NCBI GenBank assembly: GCA_030407085.1
Contig: CM059587.1
Span: 94,545,001-94,609,000, forward strand
Reading direction: 5' to 3'
Source: Trichopria drosophilae
Lineage: Eukaryota; Arthropoda; Insecta; Hymenoptera; Diapriidae
Length of the DNA stretch: 64,000 bases
Shown in pieces: positions 13,130-26,326 of this stretch. The notes under the pieces are model-generated. The model saw only the letters and a program-made list of their open reading frames with translations. It searched no databases and had not been told where the DNA came from. The position numbers were made by a program, and so were the translations under genes. Every line of letters starts with the position of its first letter. The stretch's first letter is position 1.

Positions 13130-15170
13130 TTGTTTAAGAAGGAAAGTCAAATTTTCGCTTACTTTTTTTGTTCAAAAATGGGAGTCTGAGTCCTATGGCC
13201 CCGAGAACAATGAATAAGTAAAGTAGAATGTGAACGTAAGAATATTTCCCTCCTTTATTACTGCCATGAGTTAAACAAAGATAAAACGCTATTGCGTTGA
13301 TTTTTTTACGTCTTACTTGCTCATTGTGCTCAGGGCTTATTTTCTGTCCGGCAAAGTTTTGAAAAACCATGAAATATGTAACAGATAGAAATTACGTGAC
13401 GCATGCCTTGCTAAGCACCCTCTGGTGGCCATACTGGAACTAAACTAAATGGGCACACACTACAGTCATGCAGTACAGTACACAATGATGGAAAATGTAG
13501 TGTATTTTCTAAGCGATTTTCGTTAGTTCATGCTTGATTCAGCAACTGCAACCAATTACGCCTTTCAAATGAAGCACAAACTGTCGATAATTCCTTATAA
13601 TTCTCCCTTGACGGATTTTCCGGATTGCCCTGCGCCCTTGCAATGTGGTCGCTCATCTATAATGCATTTACGAATCTTGTGACAGATTTTCCAGGGGCGG
13701 GCGCTACCGCGCCGGTGTATAGTAACGATCATAGTGGTGATCTAGGAACTACTATAACACGAAAATTGGAAAACGTGAATAACGTAAAGGGAAATAATAA
13801 CAAGTGCATTTTTCTTCACATATATTTCTATTGAGATGTATGATTGATAGATTAACAGTAATTACTGCCCGACATCGAATATTGAAAATTCAAAACACTG
13901 CAATGTATTTTAATTCACAATTTGACCTCGATATGTTCAGAAAAGTATTGAAAAGAATTTAAATGCCAAACGAATTCAATTCGTGATTTTAACCTTAACA
14001 TGTAGGAGAAAGTGGTCCAATACCAAATTCCACTAATTCCTCAGAGATGGCGCTTCTATCTAATTTGATAGTGGTGTGACTGAAACGCTGTCATAGTGTT
14101 AACAATTTGGTCCTAGATTTTCTCTATATTTCTCATATTATTGCGTCCGATTACATTTTGACAATAGTAAAATTCATTACCGAGCTTCGTAGAAATTTTG
14201 TTTTCAGAAAAATCAAAAGGTACGGTGTTCTTATTACTTATGTGAAAAATATCAGAGTGGTCCGAAATGGACTGCCTAGAGGTGTTCTGAAACCGATACC
14301 TCTTTTTTGCAACGTTATTATTATTTACAATGTATTTTTAAGGAGTAAAGTGCTCTTAATAATATATTCTGATGACAATTACACATGCTTATTCTAGAAT
14401 TGGGGCGATCATTCAAAATAAAGCCTGAAAAAGAAATGCGCCGATATTGAGGAAAGCAGTTACAGCGTTGGAATTAGGATCATCGCGCTTCGTACAGAAA
14501 TGAAAAAGAAAGAGAACGAAATGCAAAGGATGAATTGAAAAACAAAACAAAAGAAAGAAAATTAAAATCAAATTAAACAACAACCTTTTATTATTGCATT
14601 AACACCTGCATTCGTTGGTGTTTTCAAACAAAATATTAAGACGTATAAAGTGAAAAGCATTGTAATGAATTTAAAATTAACTTGCTTTAGTTACATGCTT
14701 TCATGAGAACTTGAGTTTGTAATTGATTGTTACAATCTTTATTTACAACACCTTCTACATCATTATATCCACTTACTTTTTTCCACAAGTAAACATTGTT
14801 ACGATCCAATTACAGTGATGATGATAATGGTGTGATGACCTTGAGAGATGTGTATAATCATGCGGGGTGCTCCTTATAGACTGGTTTTGGACAGGTCTTA
14901 CCCACATCAATTAATCAATGGATCATTCTATCAATTTTTGTACCTTCTACCTAAGTATATATTATAAGATTTTTCCATTTCTTCTCCGTGCTTCCGTTGT
15001 CTTCAGCTCTTGTTTTCGTGCCCCTTATACATACTTTCTTCTGTTCCTTTTCTGTCGCATGGTCTTATGGTTCTTTTCAAATTCAGACTGTGAATTTACC
15101 TTGACGAGATATAGAGGAGGTCTGTCTTACCGTTTGTTCGCAACCGGCTTCAGAGAGAGGTGGATATAAT
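13130..15170. other. Non-coding stretch
   Basis: No gene recognised. An A/G-rich tract lies at about 14.49-14.57 kb. The short open frames (for example 14107-14397 and 14918-15169) have no protein-like features. Confidence 0.4.
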
Positions 15171-15288
15171 ATACGCAGACAGTGCAAGGAAAGACGGAGA
15201 AGGGTGGAAGCCTAGAAGTCCACAGCCAGAGAAGTAAGCCGGAGCTTGATTTATCGGCCAATTAGTCGAACGTATACCCGGGTGCGCT

Positions 15289-15470
15289 TCTCTCTCTCCC
15301 TCTCTCTCATTCACTATTGCATGTTTTTCGATCTCTCTTGGTCTCACGTTCTTCACTTCTTCTTACTGCTCCTCTCTTACTCTTCTTACTTACCTTTCTG
15401 TCCCTGACTCTCTCATTCTTTCACACTCGTCTCTTGATCTTTCTTGTGTTCTTTCTCTTGTTACACCATT
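15289..15470. repeat. Pyrimidine-rich (CT) tract with GAGA-type words
   Basis: About 180 bp are strongly biased to C and T on the plus strand, starting with an imperfect CTCTCT run. On the minus strand this gives several GAGAG words, the core of GAGA-factor sites in insects. Whether it acts as a promoter element cannot be told from sequence. Confidence 0.7.
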
Positions 15471-15479
15471 GGATAAATT

Positions 15480-18400
15480 AACGTCATCCATAAAAGTAGA
15501 ATCCTTGTCATCAACGATATTTAACTTAATGTAACGTAAAATAATTATCCCCATCCCTACATCATGACGCCGTCCATCATTTGCTTTTTCACAAAGAAAT
15601 CAACTGAAGAGACTGCTGAACCATTCCAGTCATAAACGTACTTTTCAAACTTAAAATTTTAATTTTAATTCATATTATGACATGAAAAGAAGTAGAAAAT
15701 GTGAGTATAATGATTAGAAAATGAAGGTCCACGAGAAAAGAAGGTCACATATGTTATTGGAAAGACGTGATTTATTTTTCAAGTAATTTTGTAAATATGA
15801 ACAACTCTGTTTAGTTCTTTTCAAAGTAGGTAAAATTTTTTCAAGATGTAATAGTTAGGTTTGTACATGCAGCGTATGTTTCTTCCGGTTTTCATTGCTT
15901 CTTTAGTTTTATCAATATTCGGAGAAGATTCTTCTTGTGTTATTTACTTTTACATCCAAGCACGGACTAAACTCCTTGGGTTTGGATTTTTTGCGAAATG
16001 AGTTTCAGTTCCGATGATTTTTATGTTTCCTTTGAACAAATTTCAAAGATAAGCTAATCTGTAGCATGAGCTGTTGAATTCGCGTCCTCGTGACATTAGT
16101 TCAAACGTCGAAAGTCAGATGGCGCATTCCTGATGTAGTTACTAGATAGACACTAGTATGGTTTCCTACTGGGAAATAATCACCTCTGTCTAATTAGAGA
16201 GGTTTTATTACAACTTAAAAGTGAACAGCAACCGTTGTGGTAGGACTGAAATGCAACGGACCAACATTGGCTCTGAAAAAATATGACTCTAACTTTGGAG
16301 TTCAATTTAAAAAAATGGAACAATACAAAATTTACTAAGCAAGGAAAAAGAAATACTGCTGAGGGGAAGCAACGTACCTTATGCAAATTTCAGTTCGCTC
16401 GAAAACTACGACGTTCACAATAAGCGCAACCCGCCTATTCAATACGAGCATCTGCGCATTCGGTAGACGCTTTCATCGTAGAACGAGTGTCTTTTCTGCG
16501 AATGGTCGAATTAATGCCATCGACAGCGTGAAATTAACGAGCGATGCCAATCGGATGTCGCGACAGAAGATTCGTTCACTGATAGAGGGTCTGGTTCGTC
16601 CATTCGATCGAAACGTTATTCAGTATACTTTGTAAAATACAATTTGCAACAACAAACTATTCTTGCGATTTGAAGATTAACTTAATGTAATCTACATATT
16701 CATTGGCAAAAGTTGTACAATATAATGTTAAACTAACAAACAATAACTACGATGAAAATGCTTTGAATTTGACATTTCTATGACAAATTATAAAGCTGAG
16801 GGATGATCCTGAAGAAAAGACAGTACAGTTTACGCCTAGAGTCATTAGCTGGAGGGGCTCCAGATCGGTCATGTTTTAGGCCGCTGGCGATGGTCGTTAA
16901 GGTTCAGACCAAAGCGGCCATGTTCTGACCAATGTTGGATTGATGAGAAATACGTGTTCAGTGACTCACAAATCTCATCATCCTCATACAGCATAAAACA
17001 TGATGGCTTTTCATCACGAGCGACTATTACATCATAGGGACTCCAGTCATGTACTCTACCTACAGCAATCAAATTTTACTTTGCCTTCTGACGTATACTT
17101 TTCTCAGGCAAAAGTTGAGATGGGCAACGTTCATACCATTAAACGGGGGTTGTTCATCCAAGATATCTAATTCTATCCTTCCGGTCTTTGCTAAGAATGT
17201 TTTCATCTTCGCACCTCAACTAGCAAAACAATAACAGTAGAGGACCGAGAGGGAAGGAAGTAATATCCCTAGGTGTACTGGTAAGAGTTCCTAGTGAAAC
17301 GGAACAAAATAGTTTCCGAAATCGCCACCGGCCCGTCGAAAAGTTAGGAATTTAGATATGCACCGTAACTTATCTCAAACAATTTTTCAAAATTCAGGCT
17401 CTGCAAGGAATGATAGTTACTATATAAGGCTACTTAAAGAATGTCAATGAATTCAATGAGATTTGACCGACAACTTTTAGGAATAGGGGATTCTTACTTA
17501 TTTCCAATTGTCAGCCAATTCTCAATTAATTTATTTGTCTTTCTTTTAGTAGCCGTATGTAGTAATTAAAATTACTATTCGAGTCCGAGTTTCAAAAACT
17601 TAATTCAGACTTTGTTAATTTACTGTTTTTCTCGTAAATTCTACGTTATTGGCGGACCACTTTAGAACCGCAACTACGAAATCCTTCGCTTCCATGAAAA
17701 CGGAATTGTGGCACAGGTACAGACTATTTCGGGTATTGTCCGCGTTATTCGTCTCCGATTAAGCGAATGCGTTAATTGCGCATCGTGATTAGCAGCAGTG
17801 GTGTGCATCAACGATTTATGGCCGCAGAAGTGTCGCGGATGTACCACCCGGAAAACGAAGAACCTGTTCTTCCGTGCGTTTCTTGCCAAACTGCGCTGGA
17901 ATTCGTTTTCAGTGCAACTTCAACGCGCTCGCACGATCGTTCCAACTTCTGAAAAAGGAAAAGAAGATTGTTATTTTTTCCGATTTTGTGTAGAATGAAA
18001 TGAGCATGAAGAACGATCTTCTCAAACATTTCTTATTTTGATTCGTTTGGAATTTCGAAAACTAAAATTTACATTTCTATTCTAGAATAAAAGATACCCT
18101 GGACACTGACACCTCAAGGTGTCTCTGTAGGATCAATTTAACGGACTACTGGACTACAACAATTATTCAAATGATGAATTCAAGTCTAACCAATGACTGA
18201 TAAGTAGTCTGATAATTTGATTCGTTGCTACTACATATTTTATTCCGTAGGTCTTCGAATCTACTGTCTGATGTTACTGATGTTAGATGCAGATCCAGAT
18301 GCCCTAATTCTTAGTACTTATTTGCTTCATTCAAATAGTGGGAGTCACTGAATCGGGAAAAAGATGAATTCAAGATCACAGCTTTTGGCAGAAAAAAACA

Positions 18401-18600
18401 ACTACTCTCATTCAAGGTTTAGCGGAATAGTAGCAACAAATTGTAGTAGTGCGTTTTTCCTTCTACAATTAAATGGTTATCACTAAATTTCTCGCAATCC
18501 CGTTTTCTAGTAATCCCACCTTTTCAAAGTCTGGACCAATACTTTTCAACATTTAATATTCCGGTGGAGATATTGTAAAATAGAACTTGCTCGTAGCAAA
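15480..18600. other. Non-coding stretch with a few GC-richer patches
   Basis: Patches at about 16.38-16.62 kb and 17.65-17.95 kb are denser and open in short frames. No family was recognised. Two adjacent minus-strand frames at about 17.22-16.87 kb have protein-like composition but are out of frame with each other and match nothing known. Confidence 0.4.
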
Positions 18601-18720
18601 TAACCAGCTAGATAGCAAGGCATATGTTTCACGATGTCCGCATGTTTGAGATCTCACTTATGAGTGCTTATGTGAATGCATATGAGAGTTCAGGAATGTA
18701 TAAAATATACGGGATTGGAC

Positions 18721-18866
18721 TGCGCATGCGCAAGAAATCTCCGCTTCTACGCACATTTGAGACTTCTGTGATACTTGTCATTATTGGCTAATAGTCTTGG
18801 TGCGCAACCAATCGGCGTCGGGTGAGATGCCTGTGCGGCAAGAAGGTAGTGGTTTGCGCATGCGCA
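18721..18866. promoter_or_regulatory. Pair of NRF-1-type palindromes
   Basis: The exact 12-bp palindrome TGCGCATGCGCA occurs twice, at 18721-18732 and 18855-18866. This is the consensus for NRF-1 (Ewg in flies). An ATTGG/CCAAT word lies between them at about 18.81 kb. The pair could mark a CpG-type promoter, but no gene was recognised next to it; it may instead lie in an unrecognised element. Confidence 0.4.
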
Positions 18867-19009
18867 AATTGTTCAATAAGGCAAGACTCATATGTGAGTA
18901 ACAAGTGTCATCTGATTGGAGGATACAAATAACACTCACATGGAGCGCAAACGTGCGCTTATGAGTGTCATTATGCATCAAATATGAACTTACGTTAAAT
19001 GACAAACTT

Positions 19010-21900
19010 TTGTGAATACTATTTACTGCCTTATTTCCAGTCTACATTTGCATTAAACTCAGTTTTCCAGTTAGCCAGAATCCAAAGTAGACTAGAAATA
19101 TATAATAGAAGCCACCGCTGCCATTTTGAAAAGTGAATGGCATAAAATAACGAGAGTTCTACCTTAGATTCTAATTAAATACATATATCATTCTCATATC
19201 TATCTCATATTATTTCAAATTCTGTAAGCGGTAACATCTCAATCTGAAAAAGTGATCCGGTTATTGAAATCGGAACCCATTGGCAGGAATAGCGAGGAAT
19301 TCGCCGGAAGGCTTCTGGAAAAGGCGGATCGGCCGCTTAATGGGGTGCCGCATCCGGCGGATAATACATAAGGCAGATTAAGGCCCAACTCAATTGGTTA
19401 TGAGCTCACTGAGACTTGAACGTCTCAATTTTCTTCGCGAACTTAATGACCGATCGTTAAATCCTCAGGACGGGGCTCTTCACCATGAACCGGCTCCTTT
19501 TGCCTCTCTTTCGCTCTCTTTTCCTGCTGCTGCGTGCTTCAGGGTCCGTACTGACCCCGCTCGTACGACTGTCGGCTCGACGTAATTGCTGTTTAACTTT
19601 GCAAGTTTCGGCTTGGCAATTGGTCGAAGATCACTTGTAAAACCGTCTTTATAAACTGGTTTATCAAACCATCAATTTTAATCATTCTATAAATTGATGT
19701 TTGCACATCATTACAAATTTATCTCGTCTGTAGATTTCGATGCTCAATGAAATAAGTTTTTGCAATTTCCATAAAACCCGTATTTGTCAGTAATTTAACT
19801 TTATCCAGTTTTTGATGATTATTTTACTTATGTCGTTGCAAAATACAAATATTTTAACCCTAATAATTGTTCTGACAAAAGTGAGCTAATAAAGACGTTT
19901 CATGTACATTGAGAAAAGGGTTTGAGTGTTAGATCCAAAGTTTCGGTTGTTCAACCGAAGTGGCTAGGATTGGTGCCTAAACGAATTCGGTTAATAAAGT
20001 TAGATCGCCGCCACTAAAGCACGAGCAAATTGCAGCCCCGTTATAATAGCGTCTCGCTGCATTTATGTCCCAGGATATTCTCTCGGTTCCATCTCGTTAT
20101 ATTTACCTATCAACGCTTTCTATATACCCTACCTTGCGGGCTGACGCCTTAGGAAGGGCCTGCTGTGACGTCACGAACATAACGCGACTGAGGGAAGTGG
20201 CAAAAGCGGCGCTTCCAACTATTTGTTTGATGTCCTTTTGGTAAATATATCGAGACGGGAAAGAGAAGGCTAGAAACCGAATGGGTAAATATACCGAGAC
20301 TCTAGTGTACTGATAATTTTAAGTTTGTGTACAATGTACGATGCAACCCCTCGAGTTCGTCCGGCTCCCAATGAGTCCTTCTTTCACTATCCCCTCTCTA
20401 AATGATCCTGTGAGCTATGCTTGTCTCCCCTCCACCGGCAATTTTCAAACCCGGCGCTAATGTATGGTGGAATCGTGGAGAATATTATATCCTAGTACAA
20501 AATGTGTATTTCCGTAGATCGGGCCTGCGTCAGATCACGTGATATTAAACCAGGCGGTACATATCGCTGTCCAGTGCGAGAGAGAGAGAGAGAAAGTCCA
20601 AGCGTAGGCCAATTCGAGAGGTTGGACTGCAGTACGTGATTATTCAAATTAGTTTGCCCAATCAAGTGCGCGGATTCATTGTGAACACTTTAATTACAAA
20701 GAATTACAGTAAAATAGATCGCGTTACTGGTAAATAGCGTTACGACTATGCAAATTGTGTATTACCCCAATCGAATTGTTTAATTATCACAACGAAACTG
20801 ATTAGTTCTACGACCCAAACTGTTGCATCCAAGCTGATTTGGTCCAATAATTTATTTTTATTTTCATGTAACAAATTTACCAATTTTTTGTGAATGCAAA
20901 ATGTCTATTTTTATTTAATTTCGAAATATTGCTATTAAAGTCTGCCTTTAAAATCCTATTGCAAAATAGTAATTTTGTATATTTTGTTGAGATAACTTCT
21001 TATGAAATTTCTCTCAATGTACCACAAAAACTGAGAATTCAATAGTATTAAAATTTTGTATACTTGGAGATACTTTTTAGAGAATTAAAAAAAGTATTTG
21101 GAATTCATTTTTTCAATACTCATGAATGCTTTTCCGTTTGCGGGGGTCACAGTGGGAACATAGCGCAAGTTGTTTAGCGGCTTTAGAAACAGTGCTATAA
21201 CCTCATCTCACCATGCAGATAAAGATCAGTCGCTGGCGCAGCTCAATCTTTATCACCTGGAACTATCAATGTATCTAATCCTAACGTCATCATGCAGGGG
21301 AATACCAGTGGCTGCTGCAGTTCAGTAATAATGCTCATGGGCACGCCAGTGTACTTAACTTCAATTTCATGTGTAAAATAAATTTCCTATGACTCAGTGT
21401 TATTCATATTAATTTGTAAAAAATAAAAACGTGAAATTATAAATTCATTACAGTGCTTTTCTTTGTACCTTAAGTGTTTAAGTTTATTGGTTCGAACAAA
21501 GTGCACCGTGATTTTCGAAAGTTTTGGGGACGATATAATATTAATGTAATTTATGATGAATTTTATCCATCAACATTTCCAAAGGCAGTCATAGAATATT
21601 AATCCCTTCTCATTTAAAGCATAATGCTAATCGTAAGAACGAGTTTTAAAATTTGCGGTCCGCATTAAGAATATTGTAATAAAAAACTAATATAAAATAG
21701 AATACCATAAAAGTTGAACAAAAATATAAAACAAAATAAATAAGAGTCACTAAAGTCTCGTGGATTTCAATATAGAATAATACATTTCAAGATTAGCGAT
21801 TGGTACTTGACCTCTCCTTGTTAGTCCGGCAAAAACTGCCATGGTTCATTGTAGTTTCTGTATCTTAACCTTTACTTGAGTTTGGCAGAAATTGCCTGAG
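19010..21900. other. Non-coding stretch with GC-richer patches and a CRE palindrome
   Basis: GC-richer patches lie at about 19.25-19.60 and 20.00-20.65 kb. The cAMP-response palindrome TGACGTCA is at 20166-20173 and an imperfect (GA)8 run at 20578-20594. No protein-coding frame is recognisable. The patches resemble the other candidate regulatory blocks of the first 21 kb. Confidence 0.4.
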
Positions 21901-23600
21901 ACATCTATGCAATCAATGCAACTTTTTTTCTGTGTGTCAAAAATGGCGTAAATCGACTTTTTTTACAAGTTTTTTAAATTTTTATCTCGAAAAACTACCC
22001 TACGTGAATGTTACCATTGACCTTTTTTGTTCAAAATTACCCAAAAAAGCATAAAAAAATTTGTTCCGGAGCAAAAAGAACAAAATTGTTGTAAACAATT
22101 AACCTACCACTTTTGAGCATTCCACCTAAAAATTCTTGTTCAGCTGCCAAAAATACATCAAAAATACATCAAAAAAACATTGTTTCATGTGGGGACATAT
22201 AAAAGGCTAACAACATAGCTCCTAGACTATTTATGATAAAATTGTCTTAAAATCCGCACTTTTAAATTAATACTCCACTTCCGGTGTGTCGGAACCAACT
22301 TTAATTAAAAAGTTTGGGCATATGGGTTTTCACAACGTGGAATTGTTCGTGGACACAGCACCACCCAAAAACAAAAAAATCGCGGGGGGTTTTTGAAAAA
22401 ATCAATTTTTGTCCAAAAATGTAGGGATAAACGCTCGCCTGAGCTCAATTTTGATCAAATCGAATCGATTAAGGGATAAAATTGTAGGTCTTTTGAAACT
22501 CTACATTTTTCTTTGTGATATTTCGCTAGCTATTAAATGAAATGAGCTAGACGCGAAAAACCGCGAAAATATGCATTTATCCCTTTGCATTTTAAAATCG
22601 CGAGCATATGGGCAAACCTCTGAAACCTTTAAATTTTAGGATATAAAAGTGCAAAAGTGTTCCTCATCAAGCACATTCTTGAAGTTGAGATATGTTATTT
22701 CATGGGTTAATAGTATTTTTCGATACTAGTGCGTAAAATACGATTTTACGCACCCCTTTTAACATGCGATTAGATAGGCCGGTGCGTAAAATAGAATTCT
22801 TACGCACGTGTGTCGAACGATATTTTTCGATATACTATGCGTAAAATTTGTGCGCCGTTTTTTGTGGGTCAAATATGATGTTACGCACGTGTGATGACCG
22901 CGGCGCACGAGTGCCCGGCGCAGCCGGACAGCACGAGAGAGCCCCGGTCAGCAATAGGGCTTAAAATCGTATTTTACGCATAGTATATCGAAATATATAT
23001 TAAATGATGCTACGTGCTTTATTTTTTAAACAATGCTCAAAATGTTCGTTTAGTTTTCCGTTGTTTTGAAATTATCGGGTTTAGAACGGGATATTGGTTA
23101 AATTATCGATATTGGACAGGCTCTAGGGGCCTATAAAAACATTATTCGGTGTTAGCGAATCTTCATTTAGCATTTTTGAAATGAGCACAAATGTTATACA
23201 CAATGTTCTTGTTCAATTGAGGATGTGCTATTGAAAAACTATCATGTTTTGAACCAGTTACTTACATTCTTGCTTACAAAAAAAAAAGACTAATTGTCAT
23301 CTGTAATGATTCAAAATGTGCTGCACGTCCGATCGGCGAAAAATGAAGTAAAATTGTTTTTTTGAAACAAAAGGCACCCATGTGAGTTTTCTGAAGGAAA
23401 CCACACCCCACCGTCCACCGCCTTTCAGCACACCAGTGATATGACTAATCTTACTTTATTTCGAACTGTACAATATTTTCAGTCTTTCATGGTTGTTTTT
23501 TTGATTTTTTGTTGTACCCAACTTTGAGCTGGGACGTATATATGCAGGCCCTACATTTTATAGTGGATTCCAAACCACTTTTACCTCTAAACATAAAATG
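21900..23600. repeat. Unclassified repeat-like DNA
   Basis: The style changes here: long A/T runs and short GC-rich words typical of decayed transposon DNA, without any long reading frame. Near the right end is a small element with 24-bp inverted ends, listed separately. I cannot assign a superfamily. Confidence 0.35.
22828..22998. mobile_element. Small inverted-repeat element (MITE-like), about 170 bp
   Basis: The ends are inverted copies of about 24 bp: CGATATACTATGCGTAAAAT on the left, and its reverse complement about 120 bp later. The core is GC- and CpG-rich, unlike the surroundings. A related GCGTAAAATA motif occurs twice just upstream (about 22.73-22.80 kb). No transposase frame is present, so it is non-autonomous if it is a transposon. 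Confidence 0.5.
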
Positions 23601-23738
23601 ATTAACAAAAATTTATTCCTCTCTCAGAGAGGTAGTTTGATTCTATTTCTAAGTTCTTATTTCTATTTTATTTACAATTTTTGATATTTACAATATTAAA
23701 ATAAAATTCTGCATTTCATTTTGTAGCGAGGAAATGGT

Positions 23739-24295
23739 TTAGCTATGCTCCATTTCCTCTATTATTTCGGAGTACATCTTTTCATCCAATAGTTCCTTTG
23801 CAAAACGGGAAAAGGTTTCATATTTTTCCCTATCCTTGAGGATATTGGGGAGATTGATTTCTGTTTCGTTTATTTCTTGTAAATATTCTTTCCTGATTTC
23901 TGTATATTTACGGCATTCTGTTAGTGTGTGTCTGGATGTATCTGGTTGTCCACATGAGCATAACTCTGTGGTTTTATCTATTCCAATATGGTATTTCCAG
24001 TGTTTAGTTACCATGTTCCGCGAGGAACTGGTTTAGCCATTTATTTGGTTGGATCCATTTATATTTCAGTCTCTCCTTTACTCTAGGTAGGTATTCGTAC
24101 GTAACTCTTCCTTTGTTTGTTGCATCCCAATCATCTTACCATTGGTCGATGAGTGTTTGAAGTACTCTGTTTCTCGCTGTACGTTGATGCTCTTTTTTGT
24201 TCCACTCAGTTTTTTTTTGGAAAAACGTCGGACACATTTTGTAGGCACTTTTTTCAGTGCCTCGGAAAGGGGCACATAGTTCTATCACGGCCTGT
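23739..24295 (-). mobile_element. Broken 3' end of a non-LTR retrotransposon (LINE)
   Basis: On the minus strand, broken reading frames give the usual C-terminal order of I/Jockey/R1-type LINE proteins: a P-L-S segment, a segment with W-D-A-T-N-K-G-R then T-Y-E-Y-L-P, an H-G segment, and a cysteine-histidine motif C-S-C-G-x7-H-x4-C at about 23.95-23.92 kb. The frame is broken by at least two shifts and one stop (near 24.14 kb), and there is no reverse transcriptase upstream, so this is a dead 5'-truncated copy. The clade is uncertain. The terminal stop is at 23739-23741, with a possible 3' UTR continuing to about 23.5 kb. Confidence 0.75.
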
Positions 24296-24482
24296 TTTCT
24301 TCGTTTGTTTGTCTATTATTAAGTGTATAAATTTCAAACACATTAAAGAAACGCTGAAAACGCGACACTAGAAATAATAAAATTATTATATAATTAACCA
24401 CGTTGATGATTTTCAAAGCATAAAAATAACCTATAAGTAGGCAAAATGTAACACAGATACAAAATGCAAGAGCTTATATATA

Positions 24483-25170
24483 CTAAAAGATAGGATGGTT
24501 ATTAATTCTCCATTCAAAATGGCGGCTTCAAAATGACGGTTCTCAGTCAACATTTTGTTGAAAAATTTCTGGACGCTCCAACTCAAAAGCTACGAGCTTT
24601 TGAAAAAAAAATGTTAAGAATGAAAAGTTCTTAGAATTCATTGAGAAATATAGTGGAATTTTTTCAGATTTTTTAAATGAGGTTTTGAGAAATTCTTTTT
24701 CAAGATTTTTTTCAAAATTGTAATTTATTTACGAAAAATTCTGAACAAAATTTAGTGCATTCTCCGATGAATTCTAAGAGTTTTTTGTTCTTTGCAATTC
24801 TTTCCAAAAGTTGATAGTTTTCGAGGAAATCAATTTCAAATATTATAGTTTACGATTTTTTTCTCAAAAACTATCAATTTTTGGGAAAAATGCATACAAT
24901 AAAAAACTCTTAGAATTCATCGGTGAATGCACTAAATTTTTTTTCGAAATTTTTCGAAAAACAAATACAATTTTGAAAACAATTTTTCAAAACTTCATTT
25001 AAAACATTTGAAAAAAATCCACTATATTTCTCAATGAATTCTAATAATTTTTCATTCCTAGCATTTTTTAAGCTCATAATTTTTCAGTTAGAGCGTCCAG
25101 AAATTTTTCAACAAAATGTTCACCGAGGTTCGCCATTTTGAATGAAAATAATAACCATCCTATCTTTTAG
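24483..25170. mobile_element. TA-flanked foldback element (mariner-like MITE), 688 bp
   Basis: The left end CTAAAAGATAGGATGGTTAT and the right end (its reverse complement) are flanked by TA at 24481-24482 and 25171-25172, as for the Tc1/mariner group. The two halves, about 340 bp each, are inverted copies of one another over nearly the whole length. There is no transposase. A YY1-like AAAATGGCGGC word lies near the left end. Confidence 0.8.
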
Positions 25171-26003
25171 TAGAACTATTTACTCCACCAAATACAGAGA
25201 TTTACCTTGACTCGAACACGGTTTCATGTTCAAAAATACGATTATTTGAACAAATTTTTTTATGTTTAAACCGCCATAGTAAAAAAATGGCGGCAGATAT
25301 GGCCAATCTGAAACCGGATTTAGAAAATTCGACAAAAGATATAATAGGTGTGGTTATATAAATAATATTCGACCTTCATTTTCAACAGGAAATAAGATTA
25401 ATATTGACTTGAAAGTGACCAGCCCTACCATTCTCGAGTATGCTCTTTTGATTGGCGTGGTCAAAATTGCATTTAAATTGCTTTAAAACCCAATATGGCG
25501 GATTTAAACAAAAATATGAACAAAATTTCGTGTGTTTCGTTTTTTGTGAATTTTTTTTCATATCAATAATGTTGCCGCATCGATGCCTTTCTGCAACCAA
25601 AAGTGCACAAAATATATGAACTTCAACTAGGAATTTTTTAGTTTTCCCCGAATCGACCTAACCTCTTCAAAACGTCAATATGTCGAAACAATAAACCTTA
25701 TTCTATCAATTATGAACATTATTGATGAAATTCGCGTATAAACATTATCGCATGATTTTGAATTATTTCATGAAATATGGTCGGCCATATCGGATCCACC
25801 ATCTTGAATTTTAAAAATCTAGCCTCAAATTCGTGATGAACAACCCCCCAAAACCCCTGTATACGCATTTTATCGCGATTTTGAAGAATTTTTCTGAATT
25901 TCAGTCCACCATATTGGATCCGCCATCTTGAATTTCAAAAATCTAACCTCAAATTGCTGATCAGCACTTCGAAAACCCCTGGACCTCAGTTTTAGGGAAA
26001 ATA

Positions 26004-26318
26004 CAGTAGCCATTCCCTTATTGTAACTCCTCCCCTTGTTTAAACTTTTTTCCTTCCTCTATTTTAACGTTTTACCCTCACTCGTTCCCCCACTATTCGA
26101 CGTGGCGTCAGTTGACACATGCATATACATACATTATACACACATATGTAGATATGTATATGTGTATACAAATCAGGTGGTACACTGTAAAAAAAGATGC
26201 CACCATACTCGTTTTCTCTTTCTTAGATCCTTAGTGGCGGGGATGAGGGGAAGCGTTAAAATAAGGGAAGGAGCCGTCATCTTCCTCGTCTCGAAAAGTT
26301 ACAATAAGGGGAGGGCTA
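26004..26318. mobile_element. Degenerate pogo-like MITE
   Basis: The left end is CAGTAGCCATTCCCTTATTG after TA. The right end is a decayed inverted copy (AATAAGGGGAGGGCTACA). The interior includes an ACACTGTAAAAAAA motif and a TATATG-rich stretch. With the neighbouring sequence 25.59-26.00 kb it is matched, inverted, by 55.02-55.75 kb. Confidence 0.65.
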
Positions 26319-26326
26319 CATACGTA

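Noticed and set aside
16869..17220. Two neighbouring minus-strand frames with protein-like composition
   Set aside because: They are in different frames, separated by stops with no intron long enough to join them, and match no family I know; a decayed pseudogene remains possible.
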